IMG/VR virus record: IMGVR_UViG_3300010430_000468
Location: 1-23,213 of that record
Length of the DNA stretch: 23,213 nucleotides
DNA from: a virus
Direction: 5' to 3' (one strand)
In this document: positions 5,392 through 13,776 of the stretch, piece by piece
Layout: each line of letters opens with the position of its first letter
Numbering within the stretch: the first letter of the stretch is position 1
Position numbers and translations under genes: made by a program
Notes under the pieces: generated by a model
Databases searched by the model: none
Seen by the model: the letters and a program-made list of their open reading frames with translations, nothing else
Told to the model about the DNA's origin: nothing

Positions 5392-6871
5392 TACAGAGGA
5401 GCTGGTAAGATTATGTGCGGTCGACAACGATCTGTACTCTCGTACGTTCTTCCCTCGTGCTTGTCGTCAGCCGAGTCCTCCGATGCACGCAGAAATGTGG
5501 AAGGCATCTGAGAACCATTTTAATAGATACGTTAACTTCAAAATATTCCGCGGTGGGGCAAAGACCACCTTCGGTCGAGTGTTTTTAAGTAAGCGTATCG
5601 CGTACGGAATCAGTCGGACGATACTGATTGTTGGCAAGTCACAGGATCATGCGATTCGCACGGTCGAGTGGTTGATGAAGCCAATTGAACACGGAAGTCT
5701 GTGGGCACAAACCTATGGCCTGAAGAAAGGACGGAAGTGGACAAGTAGTGATTTGGAAATTATCCACGAAGCGGAAGGCTGTACGATTAGGGTTATTGCT
5801 ATTGGTATTACTGGGTCTACTCGCGGAATTAACGTGGATGATTATCGTCCTGATTTGATTATGGTGGATGACCCCTGCGACGAGGAGAACACAGCCACAG
5901 CGGAAGGACGGGGAAAGATGGAACAGCTGTTCTTCGGTTCGTTAGCGAACAGTTTGGCGCCAGAGTCTGAGTGTCCCGAAGCGACTATGATGTTGCTGCA
6001 AACCCCGCTTGAAGAGGGTGACCTCACGGATATATGTACTAGAGATCCGCAGTGGATTACACTGTCCTACGGCTGTCTAACGTCAATGGATGACAACATC
6101 TCGGAGAGTACGTGGCCAGAGCGTTGGTCGAAGAAAGTTCTGTTAGAAGGCAAGGCTGCCGCGATTGCACGTAATCAGCTGAGTATGTGGTTACGAGAAA
6201 ATATGTGTGTCATGACGTCGAAGGAGTTACAGACCTTCGACCAAGAGTGGCTCGAGTATTGGACGGTTCTTCCCGAACGAGCTCGGTATGTTGCCGCGAT
6301 TGACCCCGCACCAGTCCTGTCGGATAAGATGCGAGCTAAAGCGGTCAACCAACAGACGACCGACTTCCAGGCGATTATGGTAAAAGCCTATTATAAAGGT
6401 CGAGCGTATGTTGTAGAATATATGCAGGCACGAGACCAAGACCCTGATATGGTATGTAATACCATGGATCAGTGGAACAGAAAGTATCCAATTCTCCGTT
6501 GGGGTGTGGAAGGTACAGCATACCAGCGGACATTAAAATGGTTTATCGAACGGCAGATGAAAGCAGGCAAACTTCTGCCCAAACGAATTCAGGAACTACC
6601 AGCTATTGGTGATAAGTTCCAGCGTATTGTTCAAGCGCATACAGACAGAGCATCCAATGGGATGTTGTATGTACATAGAGATCATACGGATTTTATATCA
6701 CAATTTACTCAGTATGGCCCGGGAGCTAAGTATCGTGACCTTCTCGATGTGAGTGCGATGTGTGACGCAGTTATGTCACCGGCACTAGAAAGTTTTATTG
6801 ACGGAGATTACGAAGAAGTGGGTTATGGTGACGTAGTGAAACCTTTGGAGTATAGACGCGGATGTCCTTAG
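5366..6871 (+). CDS. terL: Terminase large subunit
   Basis: The 501-aa packaging motor. The N-terminal ATPase has a Walker A-like loop RGGAKTT (62-68), a Walker B strand LIMVDDP (164-170) with acidic residues after it, and a coupling-type LLQTP (210-214). The C-terminal RNase H-like nuclease starts at AAIDPAP with Asp313 as a likely metal ligand, has Glu382 in WGVEGTAY, and a late acidic cluster near RDLLDVSAM. Length is normal for TerL. It pumps DNA into the prohead through the portal and cuts concatemers. ATG 5366 has GGAG upstream. It overlaps the nuclease gene upstream and the portal gene downstream by 26 and 10 nt, so the packaging genes form one unit. Confidence 0.95.
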   Translation: MADGTQAVSTEELVRLCAVDNDLYSRTFFPRACRQPSPPMHAEMWKASENHFNRYVNFKIFRGGAKTTFGRVFLSKRIAYGISRTILIVGKSQDHAIRTVEWLMKPIEHGSLWAQTYGLKKGRKWTSSDLEIIHEAEGCTIRVIAIGITGSTRGINVDDYRPDLIMVDDPCDEENTATAEGRGKMEQLFFGSLANSLAPESECPEATMMLLQTPLEEGDLTDICTRDPQWITLSYGCLTSMDDNISESTWPERWSKKVLLEGKAAAIARNQLSMWLRENMCVMTSKELQTFDQEWLEYWTVLPERARYVAAIDPAPVLSDKMRAKAVNQQTTDFQAIMVKAYYKGRAYVVEYMQARDQDPDMVCNTMDQWNRKYPILRWGVEGTAYQRTLKWFIERQMKAGKLLPKRIQELPAIGDKFQRIVQAHTDRASNGMLYVHRDHTDFISQFTQYGPGAKYRDLLDVSAMCDAVMSPALESFIDGDYEEVGYGDVVKPLEYRRGCP

Positions 6872-8805
6872 AAAAAGATTTAAAATTTGGGTCGAAGCGG
6901 CATCAGTTCGTTCTTGACGCAGTTATGCGGAGATATAAGTTCTCCAAAGAAAAGATGCAAACCAACTACGACAAGTTTAAGGAACAAGACGAACAGTTTC
7001 TTGCATACATGCCGGAGAAGGATCAAGATGCGGTACGGAGAAACCTTCGTAGTCAAGGTGGTGAGCCACAATATACTACGATAAATATCCCGTACAGTTA
7101 CGCTGTGGCTATGACGGCACATACCTATTGGACTTCTGTGTTCTTCGGACGTACGCCTACGTTCCAGTTTGAGGGAACGAGCGGACAACCGGAGCAAAGC
7201 AAGTTTGCGGTTGAAGCTCTGATTGACCACCAAGTACGAAACGCCAAGATGGTTCCGGTAGGATATCAATGGCTGGCTGATGTATCTAAGTATGGCATGG
7301 GTATTATCGGTACATACTGGGATGAGATGCAGATTATTGTGAACGAGATGGTTGAGGTCGAGGATACATTTCTCGGACAAGGTCTTGGCACAACAACCAA
7401 GAAACAGCAACGAAAGGTGATGGAGAGTTACAAGGGTTCTAAGTCGTACAATGTGCGTCCTACCCAGTTCTTCCCTGACCCACGCGTACCGCCAATCAAG
7501 CTCCAGGAAGGAGAGTTTTGCGGCGTCGAAGCTGAGGTTGGTTGGAATCATATCAAGAAAATGGCTGCGAATAAAAAGTTCTTCAATATCGGAGCGCTGT
7601 CGCAGAAACGAGCACAGAAAGCTACCGAGAATTCGGACGATTGGGGACGAGGAACAAACCGCCCATATCGTCCGGAAGAAGGAAAGTGGCTAGAGATTAT
7701 GGACATGGAGAATGTGTCCCTCATCGAGATGTATGTGGAACTAAGCCCCAAAGACTGGGGTCTAGGTGAAAACACGTTCCCAGAAAAGTGGGTATTCGTC
7801 GTCGCGAATGAATGTGTGGTTGTCGCCGCACGACCTTTGGGTGATGCCGGAAATGAGTTTCCTTTCGACGTGCTAATCAGCGACGTGGACATGTACAGCA
7901 TGTTTACGCCAAGCGTGATGGAGCGTACGAAGCCGATGGAAGACGTCATTTCGTGGCTATTAAACACCCATTTTTACAACGTTCGGAAAACTCTTAACGA
8001 CCAGTTTATTGTAGACCCAAGCATGGTTGTTATGAAAGATCTGATAGACCCGGAGCCTGGCGGTATTATACGTCTCCGGGAAGAATACTTCGGAAGCGAT
8101 GTGCGCCAAGCGGTACACCAACTTCCGGTACAAGATGTGACCCGTGCGCATTTGCACGACACAGAAATGATGGGTCAGATGATCAGTAAAGTTACTGGAG
8201 TGTCTGACAATATTATGGGAATGTTGGGAACTGGTGGCAGAAAGACCGCAACTGAAGTAAGAAGTTCTACGACCTTTGGCGTCAATAGACTAAAAACTAG
8301 TGCAGAGTGGTATTCTGCCACCGGCTTCTCTGACTGGGCAAAACGTATGCTCAGGTATTCCCAACAGTATTATGACGGAGATGAGATGTTAAGAGTGGTA
8401 GGCGATACTGCTCGGTTCTCCGGACTGCAACATCTGAAGGTTACCCCGCAAGAAATCCAGGGTGCTTTCGACTTTGTGCCAGTAGATGGTACACTACCTG
8501 TAGACAGATTTGCGCAGGTAAGTATGTGGGCGAATTTGTTTGGACAAGCACGAAACATTCCGCAAGTAGCGTCCACTTATGATATGGGTCGTATCTTTGG
8601 TTGGGTCGCACAGTTGGGGGGAATTAGAAACATTGAACAATTCCGTATCCAGGTGCAACCAGATGACCAGATACAGAACCAAGCACAAGCGGGAAATATT
8701 GTCCCGATGAGAGGTCAAGGTGGACAAACACCAGGAGGAGGCCAGACAAGAGAAGGAGGTACTCCAATCACTTCTGCAATCCAAGGGGTGGGACCTGCTG
8801 GTTAA
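6862..8805 (+). CDS. Portal (head-to-tail connector) protein
   Basis: A 647-aa protein following TerL directly, with the size and layout of podovirus portals. It has an alpha-helical N-terminus, a conserved-looking core (PYSYAVAMTAHTYWTSVFFG near residues 75-94; YGMGIIGTYWDE later), a wing/stem region in the middle, and a Gln/Gly-rich flexible tail (from about 610). The dodecameric portal sits at one vertex and is the docking site for TerL and, later, the adaptor. The first 10 nt overlap terL; the last 86 nt overlap the small gene at 8720. An excellent Shine-Dalgarno-like stretch (AAGGAGGT, 8753-8760) inside the 3' end just encodes Arg-Glu-Gly-Gly, with no start codon at the right distance. 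Confidence 0.88.
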   Translation: MSLEKDLKFGSKRHQFVLDAVMRRYKFSKEKMQTNYDKFKEQDEQFLAYMPEKDQDAVRRNLRSQGGEPQYTTINIPYSYAVAMTAHTYWTSVFFGRTPTFQFEGTSGQPEQSKFAVEALIDHQVRNAKMVPVGYQWLADVSKYGMGIIGTYWDEMQIIVNEMVEVEDTFLGQGLGTTTKKQQRKVMESYKGSKSYNVRPTQFFPDPRVPPIKLQEGEFCGVEAEVGWNHIKKMAANKKFFNIGALSQKRAQKATENSDDWGRGTNRPYRPEEGKWLEIMDMENVSLIEMYVELSPKDWGLGENTFPEKWVFVVANECVVVAARPLGDAGNEFPFDVLISDVDMYSMFTPSVMERTKPMEDVISWLLNTHFYNVRKTLNDQFIVDPSMVVMKDLIDPEPGGIIRLREEYFGSDVRQAVHQLPVQDVTRAHLHDTEMMGQMISKVTGVSDNIMGMLGTGGRKTATEVRSSTTFGVNRLKTSAEWYSATGFSDWAKRMLRYSQQYYDGDEMLRVVGDTARFSGLQHLKVTPQEIQGAFDFVPVDGTLPVDRFAQVSMWANLFGQARNIPQVASTYDMGRIFGWVAQLGGIRNIEQFRIQVQPDDQIQNQAQAGNIVPMRGQGGQTPGGGQTREGGTPITSAIQGVGPAG

Positions 8806-9010
8806 AGTCTTCACTAAGCAGGAGACTGCGCGAAGACAACAGCTCGAGTTACAACCCATTTCTTCGATAGACGATGCGTTAAAGAAGAATCTGCAGATAG
8901 GAATACTTTTAGGAATACGGCTGGTTTTTAGAATGGCAAAGGTTCGTTACGAACTACGTACTGAAGAATTTCAGGAAGCTTTAGAAAAGGAGTTAGAGAA
9001 ATATGAATGA
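8720..9010 (+). CDS. Small helical protein overlapping the portal gene
   Basis: A 96-aa protein of unknown family, nearly all helical: a charged first part (residues 1-40), then a mildly hydrophobic segment (55-70) and a Glu/Lys-rich C-terminus. The GTG start lies 86 nt inside the portal gene, five or six nt after GAGAGG; the only in-frame ATG (8933) would leave just 25 residues. The next gene begins eight nt before its stop. A small ORF at this place, between portal and scaffold, is common in short-tailed phages and sometimes encodes an assembly factor, but nothing here proves a role. The start codon is the weakest part of the call. Confidence 0.65.
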   Translation: MDKHQEEARQEKEVLQSLLQSKGWDLLVKVFTKQETARRQQLELQPISSIDDALKKNLQIGILLGIRLVFRMAKVRYELRTEEFQEALEKELEKYE

Positions 9011-10049
9011 CGGAATACCATCACATGGTGAAGTAGCAACTTCCATGGCGGCAGTCGGTGCGGATGTTAACGCCCCTACACAGGGACAAGCTAACATAAA
9101 CCCGGCTCCGAGCCAAATAGCTGCAGTTAACAGCGATGTTAATTCAACCGAGGATTCTTCTTTTTGGGATTCTCTCACGGCAACAGCGGATCTCGATGCT
9201 GGTGTAACTTCGGAAGTCTCCGAGACTGTCGAACAAGCACCTGTCGAACAACCGTATGTGCCCGAACTGCAAGCACAACAACCCCAATCTGTAGTGCAGC
9301 AAGTACCTCAGCAACCCCAACAGGCTCAAATGCAGGCTCAACCCCAGCAGATGCAGCCGCAGGGTCAACTACAACCTATGCCGCAGCAGCCGCAAGGGTA
9401 TGAGCAGGTACAACAGCCGCAACAGGGTTATGAGCAACCAGTTCAACAGCAACAGTCGGTAGATATTGAGGGTCTTCGGGACGCTGCGATAAACCAACTG
9501 TCGGGTAGTGTATATGCGCTTACCCAGGAAGAAGGGGATGCAATTGCTACGACGCCGGAAACTGCGTTGCCGCAATTGGCTGCACGGATGCATGTGAACA
9601 TCGTTCAGAGTTTGGGCGAAACACTTGCAGCACAGATTCCTCAACAAGTCCTGCCAATTATTCAGGAGCAGATGCGTGCTCAGAACGCCGAGCGGAGTTT
9701 CTACTCTCAGCATTCAGACCTCGATAACCCTCAGTACAAGGATACTGTGAATCGGGCGATGGCTACTGTGAGACAAATGAACCCCACACTCGGTCGTGAA
9801 CAGCTTATGGATGGTGCTGCTAACTTAGCTCGTCAGACTCTGGGACTCCCGCAGAACCAGATGCCTGTCCGACAAGTTCAGCAACAACAGCCAGCGCAAC
9901 AGGTAGCACAGCAACAGACTAGCCCGGTTCCACAACAACCGTACAGTCCTAGTGCTGCGCAAGCCGCCCCTGGATTACCTGCCGTGCCTACACAACCAAA
10001 TAACCAAACGCCTTGGGGCGAGTTAGCAGATGACCCCAACTTTTGGTGA
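9003..10049 (+). CDS. Gln/Pro-rich scaffold-like protein
   Basis: This 348-aa protein lies between portal and capsid genes, the usual position of the scaffolding protein that guides prohead assembly and then leaves. Residues 1-75 are acidic and disordered. Residues 78-152 are strikingly rich in Gln and Pro, with repeats such as GYEQVQQPQQ and GYEQPVQQQQ, and a second Q-rich part follows near 285-340. Between them (155-280) is a helical region with charged residues, the likely folded or oligomerising core. The C-terminus, WGELADDPNFW, is short and aromatic, a plausible capsid-binding end. ATG 9003 overlaps the previous stop. The Q-rich tracts use mixed CAA/CAG codons, so they are not simple slippage. 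Role from position, not homology. Confidence 0.7.
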   Translation: MNDGIPSHGEVATSMAAVGADVNAPTQGQANINPAPSQIAAVNSDVNSTEDSSFWDSLTATADLDAGVTSEVSETVEQAPVEQPYVPELQAQQPQSVVQQVPQQPQQAQMQAQPQQMQPQGQLQPMPQQPQGYEQVQQPQQGYEQPVQQQQSVDIEGLRDAAINQLSGSVYALTQEEGDAIATTPETALPQLAARMHVNIVQSLGETLAAQIPQQVLPIIQEQMRAQNAERSFYSQHSDLDNPQYKDTVNRAMATVRQMNPTLGREQLMDGAANLARQTLGLPQNQMPVRQVQQQQPAQQVAQQQTSPVPQQPYSPSAAQAAPGLPAVPTQPNNQTPWGELADDPNFW

Positions 10050-10067
10050 ATCTAAAGAGGAAATATT

Positions 10068-11321
10068 ATGTCTGCAATAGCAGGACTCCGCGGAACTGGT
10101 GATTGGGAAACGGGAGAACGCCCACAGAATTTTCGGGAATTCATCCTTTGGCGCAATCCGAACGGTACCGCACCTTTAACAGCCCTTATGGGTAAGATGG
10201 CCACAGATACTGTGAACGATCCACAGTTCCACTGGTGGGACGAACCGAATGACTTGCTGCGTTTGCAAGTTGACGGTCCTGTTGCACAGGCGGGTACGAC
10301 TATTACAGTCGATTCTCCCGACCCTAGCATCGGTTCTCCTGGTATCGTTTATGGCTCAGGTCTGAACTTGAAAGAAGGCGACCTTTTGATGGTGGAGCTG
10401 AACGCTTCCCAGACGAAGGAAGATTCTGACATTGGTAACCACGAGATCTTGCGAGTGATTGGTACTCCTACCGCGACAACATTTACTGTTGATCGTGCGC
10501 AGGCAGGTACTTCGGCACCCGCAGGAGCTGATTCGATTCCGGATGATGCGCACTTGCTGCTCATCGGTTCGGCATACGAAGAGGGTAGCCCAGCAGCAAG
10601 CGCTACATCTCGTAACCCAATCAAGTTCACCAACTACTGTCAGATTTTCAAGACCTCTTACGAGATTACGAAAACAGCGTTGAAAACTTATGCGCGTACT
10701 GGCAAGGTTGAGAGCAACGACAAGAAACGTAAAGTGTTCGACCACAGTCGACAGCTCGAATTGGCGATGATGTTCGGTCAGTCTGCAGAGACTACCGGCA
10801 CAAATGGTCAGCGTCTGCGTTTCATGGGCGGTCTTCGGGAATTCATTCCTCAGACTAATACGAACATCTTCAACGCGAATGTGACATGGCAGCAGTATGT
10901 AGCTGCTTCTGAATCAGTATTTGATTTTGACACACCCGCTGGTGATGAACGTATCCTGTTCTGCGGTAATGGGTATCTGAACTCACTGAACAACATGGCT
11001 CAGACACAAGGTCAGGTTCAGCTGGGCGCAATCGTCAAGCAGTACGGTATGGAGCTTCGTGAAATCATCATGCCTACAGGCCGTTTCTATGTTAAGACAC
11101 ACCCACTGATGAATCGTCATGCTGCGTTTAAGTACAGCGCTTTCATCATTGATGCGTCTGCTCTACGCTACCGTCCACTACGTGACACCAAGGCTGAGGA
11201 TAATATCCAGACTCCAGGTGATGATCGCGTGATGGGTCAGTGGCTAACAGAAACGAGCCTCGAGGTTCGTTATGCCGGTCTGACTCTCGGTTATCACGGG
11301 AACTTCGTCAGCGCAGCGTAA
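10068..11321 (+). CDS. Major capsid protein, SU10/DUF5309-like
   Basis: A 417-aa protein with the layout of HK97-fold capsid proteins of the SU10/DUF5309 group. An N-terminal arm is followed by FHWWDE (54-59). A beta-rich insertion comes next (about 75-168; GTTITVDSP, TTFTVDRAQAG). The conserved-looking core is NYCQIFKTSYEITKT (189-203), a helix with EL-M-FG, then MGGL and loop segments; the C-terminus forms the last strands. It builds the icosahedral shell. AGAGGAAAT gives a strong ribosome site, and an intrinsic terminator follows directly (11335-11370), suited to making this the most abundant product. Position after the scaffold-like gene agrees. Family assignment is from recalled patterns, not from a search. 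Confidence 0.9.
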   Translation: MSAIAGLRGTGDWETGERPQNFREFILWRNPNGTAPLTALMGKMATDTVNDPQFHWWDEPNDLLRLQVDGPVAQAGTTITVDSPDPSIGSPGIVYGSGLNLKEGDLLMVELNASQTKEDSDIGNHEILRVIGTPTATTFTVDRAQAGTSAPAGADSIPDDAHLLLIGSAYEEGSPAASATSRNPIKFTNYCQIFKTSYEITKTALKTYARTGKVESNDKKRKVFDHSRQLELAMMFGQSAETTGTNGQRLRFMGGLREFIPQTNTNIFNANVTWQQYVAASESVFDFDTPAGDERILFCGNGYLNSLNNMAQTQGQVQLGAIVKQYGMELREIIMPTGRFYVKTHPLMNRHAAFKYSAFIIDASALRYRPLRDTKAEDNIQTPGDDRVMGQWLTETSLEVRYAGLTLGYHGNFVSAA

Positions 11322-11334
11322 GCTGTATAAGAAT

Positions 11335-11370
11335 GGGGAGGGGATTTTCTCTCCCCCTTCTTCTTTTTTT
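11335..11370 (+). terminator. Intrinsic terminator behind the capsid gene
   Basis: GGGGAGGG (11335-11342) pairs with TCTCCCC-containing sequence at 11349-11356 (one G-U) around a six-nt loop, followed by a T-rich tract with a final run of seven T. It lies 13 nt after the capsid stop codon and 11 nt before the next start. It probably attenuates rather than ends the operon, since the genes behind it show no promoter of their own. Confidence 0.85.
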
Positions 11371-11381
11371 AGGAGACAGAG

Positions 11382-11696
11382 ATGTCGTTAGTAGTAAATG
11401 ATCAGAAGTATATAGAAGAGGAATCTCTGGCAGCTGATGTTACGGGAGATCCGATACAACTTCCAAAACTAGTTAAAAAATGTGTCTTGTCAGCTTTCCC
11501 TGGTGCGGGCGGTACATGTAAATGGCAATACACATATTCTTCTCACACAGATATCGATGATTCTAATGCCTCTTGGTTAGATTGGGCAGCTGGTGCGGTC
11601 GCCTCGGATGCGGATGCTTATTTCGAAGTAGCTCCGAACGCTGTACGATTGGTATCTATCGGAGATACCGCGACAGGTACAGTAGTCGGAGCCTAA
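11382..11696 (+). CDS. Small protein after the capsid gene, possible head decoration protein
   Basis: A 104-aa protein of no recognised family. It is strand-rich with few charged residues (KKCVLSAFPGAGGTCKWQYT, then an acidic loop DDSNASW and a C-terminal VSIGDTATGTVVGA). Small beta-rich proteins directly downstream of the capsid gene are often head decoration or cementing proteins, which bind the outside of the expanded shell; that is an inference from position and composition. The ATG follows AGGAGA at 11371-11376, directly after the terminator T-tract. Translation is therefore well initiated whenever the terminator is read through. No membrane segment or signal peptide. Confidence 0.72.
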   Translation: MSLVVNDQKYIEEESLAADVTGDPIQLPKLVKKCVLSAFPGAGGTCKWQYTYSSHTDIDDSNASWLDWAAGAVASDADAYFEVAPNAVRLVSIGDTATGTVVGA

Positions 11697-11711
11697 TGAA
11701 AGGCTTTTCAC

Positions 11712-12128
11712 ATGGCGGAGAGAGAGTATGAACCTTACTTTTCCCGGCGTATTGCTGGGATTCTTACTACCGTCTGCGGCGGCGTGTCTATTTTTCTTGT
11801 ATCACTTCTTATCGACGCCCCATCCAAAGTCGACAAAGAGTCACAAACCAGGCACTACGCACAGCAGGAAACAATCGGAGAGTTATCCAGAGAGCTTGAC
11901 GAACTTCGAGCAACAATCAGTAAGCTTGAAACAGACAAAGAAAGATTGCGAATCACAGTCGAAGAAGGTACAGGTGATAGATTCACCGGAAACGATTGGA
12001 ATCGGGAGCAGAAACGTCTCGACGAGCGCGCTGAACGAAACCGATCTGAGATTGAGGACTTAAGACGTGTCGATGAGAAATTGTTTGACACTGTAATGGG
12101 AACATGTAGAAATGCTAGAAGCGATTAA
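11712..12128 (+). CDS. Membrane-anchored coiled-coil protein, inner-membrane spanin-like
   Basis: A 138-aa protein with a charged N-terminus, one transmembrane helix (about residues 14-34, IAGILTTVCGGVSIFLVSLL), and a long charged coiled coil (about 50-130). This N-in/C-out layout is that of Rz-type i-spanins, which bridge the periplasm and help disrupt the outer membrane in the last lysis step. Its position fits: the DUF5675 gene and the holin follow directly. An ORF in another frame starts 16 nt inside it (11728-12063) and might be the partner, but that is weakly supported. The ATG has AAAGG at eight nt. Other short membrane proteins share the layout, so the function is a guess from topology and context. 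Confidence 0.68.
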   Translation: MAEREYEPYFSRRIAGILTTVCGGVSIFLVSLLIDAPSKVDKESQTRHYAQQETIGELSRELDELRATISKLETDKERLRITVEEGTGDRFTGNDWNREQKRLDERAERNRSEIEDLRRVDEKLFDTVMGTCRNARSD

Positions 12129-12148
12129 AAGAACTCAAGGTTGAACTA

Positions 12149-12634
12149 ATGCAGCTTACGTTGTCAAGATATCCAAGCGGTGAGACAGAGTGTCAAGGTA
12201 TCCTTGAGGTACGTGGCAACGTTTTTGCTACCATGGAACAGGAAGTACGGTTCACTCCTGTATACCCGAGCGGTGTGCCGAGTAACTCTTGTATCCCGTT
12301 TGGTCGGTATGAGATAGAACCTTTTGTACGTCCCAGTGGTAAACACGCTTGGTTGATTGTTAACGAAGCTCTGGGTGTGTATAGATACAAACACGATAGA
12401 CCAGACGATAAGAGTAGATATCTGTGTCTTATCCATGCGGGTACATACAGTTATCATTCTGCCGGTTGCATTTTGTTAGGAAATAGACATACTCAGTTCC
12501 ACTCAGCTGTGAAGGATAGAACTCTGCCGGCGGTCAGCAATACAACCGGCAGTATGGACAAACTGGAAGAGCTGTTGGGTTTTGAAGAATCTCACACACT
12601 GGATATTATTCCGGTAGATAGGTATCATGTATGA
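12149..12634 (+). CDS. DUF5675-like protein in the lysis cassette
   Basis: A 161-aa protein matching, as I recall it, the phage family DUF5675. The YRYKHDRPDDKSRYLCLIHA run (78-97) and HSAGCILLGN (103-112) are its hallmarks. The His96 ... Ser104-x-Gly106-Cys107 pattern resembles the HG...S-x-GC(I/V) active site of L,D-transpeptidase (YkuD) enzymes, so a peptidoglycan role is plausible. That would suit its place between a spanin-like gene and the holin, and no standard endolysin is visible in the window. The catalytic idea is my inference; the family has no established function that I know of. No signal peptide, so export would need the holin. Its last four nt overlap the holin gene (ATGA). 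Confidence 0.75.
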   Translation: MQLTLSRYPSGETECQGILEVRGNVFATMEQEVRFTPVYPSGVPSNSCIPFGRYEIEPFVRPSGKHAWLIVNEALGVYRYKHDRPDDKSRYLCLIHAGTYSYHSAGCILLGNRHTQFHSAVKDRTLPAVSNTTGSMDKLEELLGFEESHTLDIIPVDRYHV

Positions 12635-13149
12635 ACATTAAGAAATTAGGCAAGAGTTTGTTAGGGTTTGCTCCTACAGTTGCCACAATGTTGGGCGGAC
12701 CGATGGCGGGTCAGGCGGTCGCTGCGTTGGCGAACCAGTTTACTGGCGGGGACGAAGATGCCTTAGCCGGGTTTATTGCTGGGGCTAGTCCCGAAACAAT
12801 GGCAAAGATTAAACAATGGGATCACGAGTATAGACTAGAGCTTACAAAAGCTGGTGTAGAATTCGAAAGAATGGCAGTCGATAACACCAAGTCGGCAAGA
12901 GCTATGGCAACAGCGAAAGGGTTGCTGCCGCAGCTTTTGCTCAGCGTTATCGTGCTTACAGCATTTGGGATTGTATTGTATCTGGTATTTAGCGGAAAGA
13001 CTTCTATACAAGAAGGTGTGCGAGATATGGCACTTCTTTTGTTAGGTGTCCTGACTGGTGAAGTTCCTCGTGTCATGCAGTTCTGGTTGGGCAGCTCAAC
13101 TGGCAGTAAACGTAAAGTATCTCCACCGGAGGACTACGACAATGGCTGA
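12631..13149 (+). CDS. Holin, PF11351 (3TM holin) type
   Basis: This 172-aa protein has a weakly hydrophobic N-terminal helix (about 10-32), a charged middle (55-95), a clear transmembrane helix (98-120), and a second one (130-153) running into FWLGSSTGSKRK (151-162). That ending is the hallmark of the holin of 3TMs family first named for gene-transfer-agent release. Holins accumulate in the inner membrane and trigger at a set time, letting the lysis enzyme through. The ATG overlaps the DUF5675 stop as ATGA, and the last eight nt overlap the adaptor gene, so lysis and tail genes are co-translated. Length is typical. Confidence is high from the C-terminal signature. Confidence 0.85.
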   Translation: MNIKKLGKSLLGFAPTVATMLGGPMAGQAVAALANQFTGGDEDALAGFIAGASPETMAKIKQWDHEYRLELTKAGVEFERMAVDNTKSARAMATAKGLLPQLLLSVIVLTAFGIVLYLVFSGKTSIQEGVRDMALLLLGVLTGEVPRVMQFWLGSSTGSKRKVSPPEDYDNG

Positions 13150-13774
13150 TGCGGATAAGATTATAAGTCGGGTTAAAAGACGGTTGGGTCGTACCCGTGC
13201 GGATAATGACATAGAGATTCTCGACGAGATGGAAGCGTTCCAAGACTTTATTGAACAAGGCCCAACTATGCCTTGGTTTCTTCTTGAGAATTTTGACCAG
13301 ACTACACCGCAAGCGGCTGGGGTCGAGATACTTACAGAACTTGTACCTGCGGACTTTCTGAGAGAGTTTCGGGCGTACGGTCTGTATGTGTATGATGACG
13401 AAGGCAAAAAGAAAGCCTGTAAGAAAGAAGACTATGAATTTGTAATGGCGCAGACAACTATGTCTGGTCAAAACACACCGTACTACGCGTTACTTGGTGA
13501 CGAGATACTTATACGTCCCACGTACGACGAAGAGAAAACGTATGGTATGTGGTATTATAAGAGCGAAGATGCAGTAGCAGCTGGAGAGAGTAATGGATAT
13601 ACCGAGAACCTTTCGGAGTATATGATCTCTTGGGTAGCTCATCAGATTGGCTTGGGTATAGAATCTCCGAAGATTCAACAACTTGCTCAGCAAGGGACTG
13701 TTGCACACAAACGGTTTATATCAAATACTATCGCACGCGAGGAAGCTAACGTGCGTAGAGTTATGGGAGATTAA
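13142..13774 (+). CDS. Head-tail adaptor protein, SU10-adaptor-like
   Basis: A 210-aa protein resembling the adaptor or head-completion proteins of short-tailed phages. It has helical ends and a central beta part (residues about 60-150) typical of gatekeeper proteins (VPADFLREFRAYGLYVYDDE; ILIRPTYDEEKTYGMWYY). It would form the ring between the portal and the nozzle. ATG 13142 was chosen over an in-frame upstream GTG/ATG region starting at 13058 because it follows GGAGG at good spacing and leaves only an eight-nt overlap with the holin. The fibre gene follows after two nt and the nozzle-like gene after that, which supports the assignment. No motifs specific enough for certainty. Confidence 0.72.
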   Translation: MADADKIISRVKRRLGRTRADNDIEILDEMEAFQDFIEQGPTMPWFLLENFDQTTPQAAGVEILTELVPADFLREFRAYGLYVYDDEGKKKACKKEDYEFVMAQTTMSGQNTPYYALLGDEILIRPTYDEEKTYGMWYYKSEDAVAAGESNGYTENLSEYMISWVAHQIGLGIESPKIQQLAQQGTVAHKRFISNTIAREEANVRRVMGD

Positions 13775-13776
13775 AC

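Noticed and set aside
6880-7551. 223-aa open frame on the minus strand
   Set aside because: Antisense to the portal gene, no ribosome site; the composition fits a complement of coding sequence.
8753-8760. Near-perfect Shine-Dalgarno (AAGGAGGT) inside the portal gene
   Set aside because: No ATG, GTG or TTG lies at a suitable distance in any useful frame; the bases encode Arg-Glu-Gly-Gly of the portal tail.
8821-10049. Q-rich tracts as replication-slippage repeats
   Set aside because: CAA and CAG are mixed irregularly and other codons interrupt them, so there is no simple microsatellite.
13058-13141. Upstream in-frame start for the adaptor gene
   Set aside because: It would overlap the holin over its conserved end, whereas ATG 13142 follows GGAGG.
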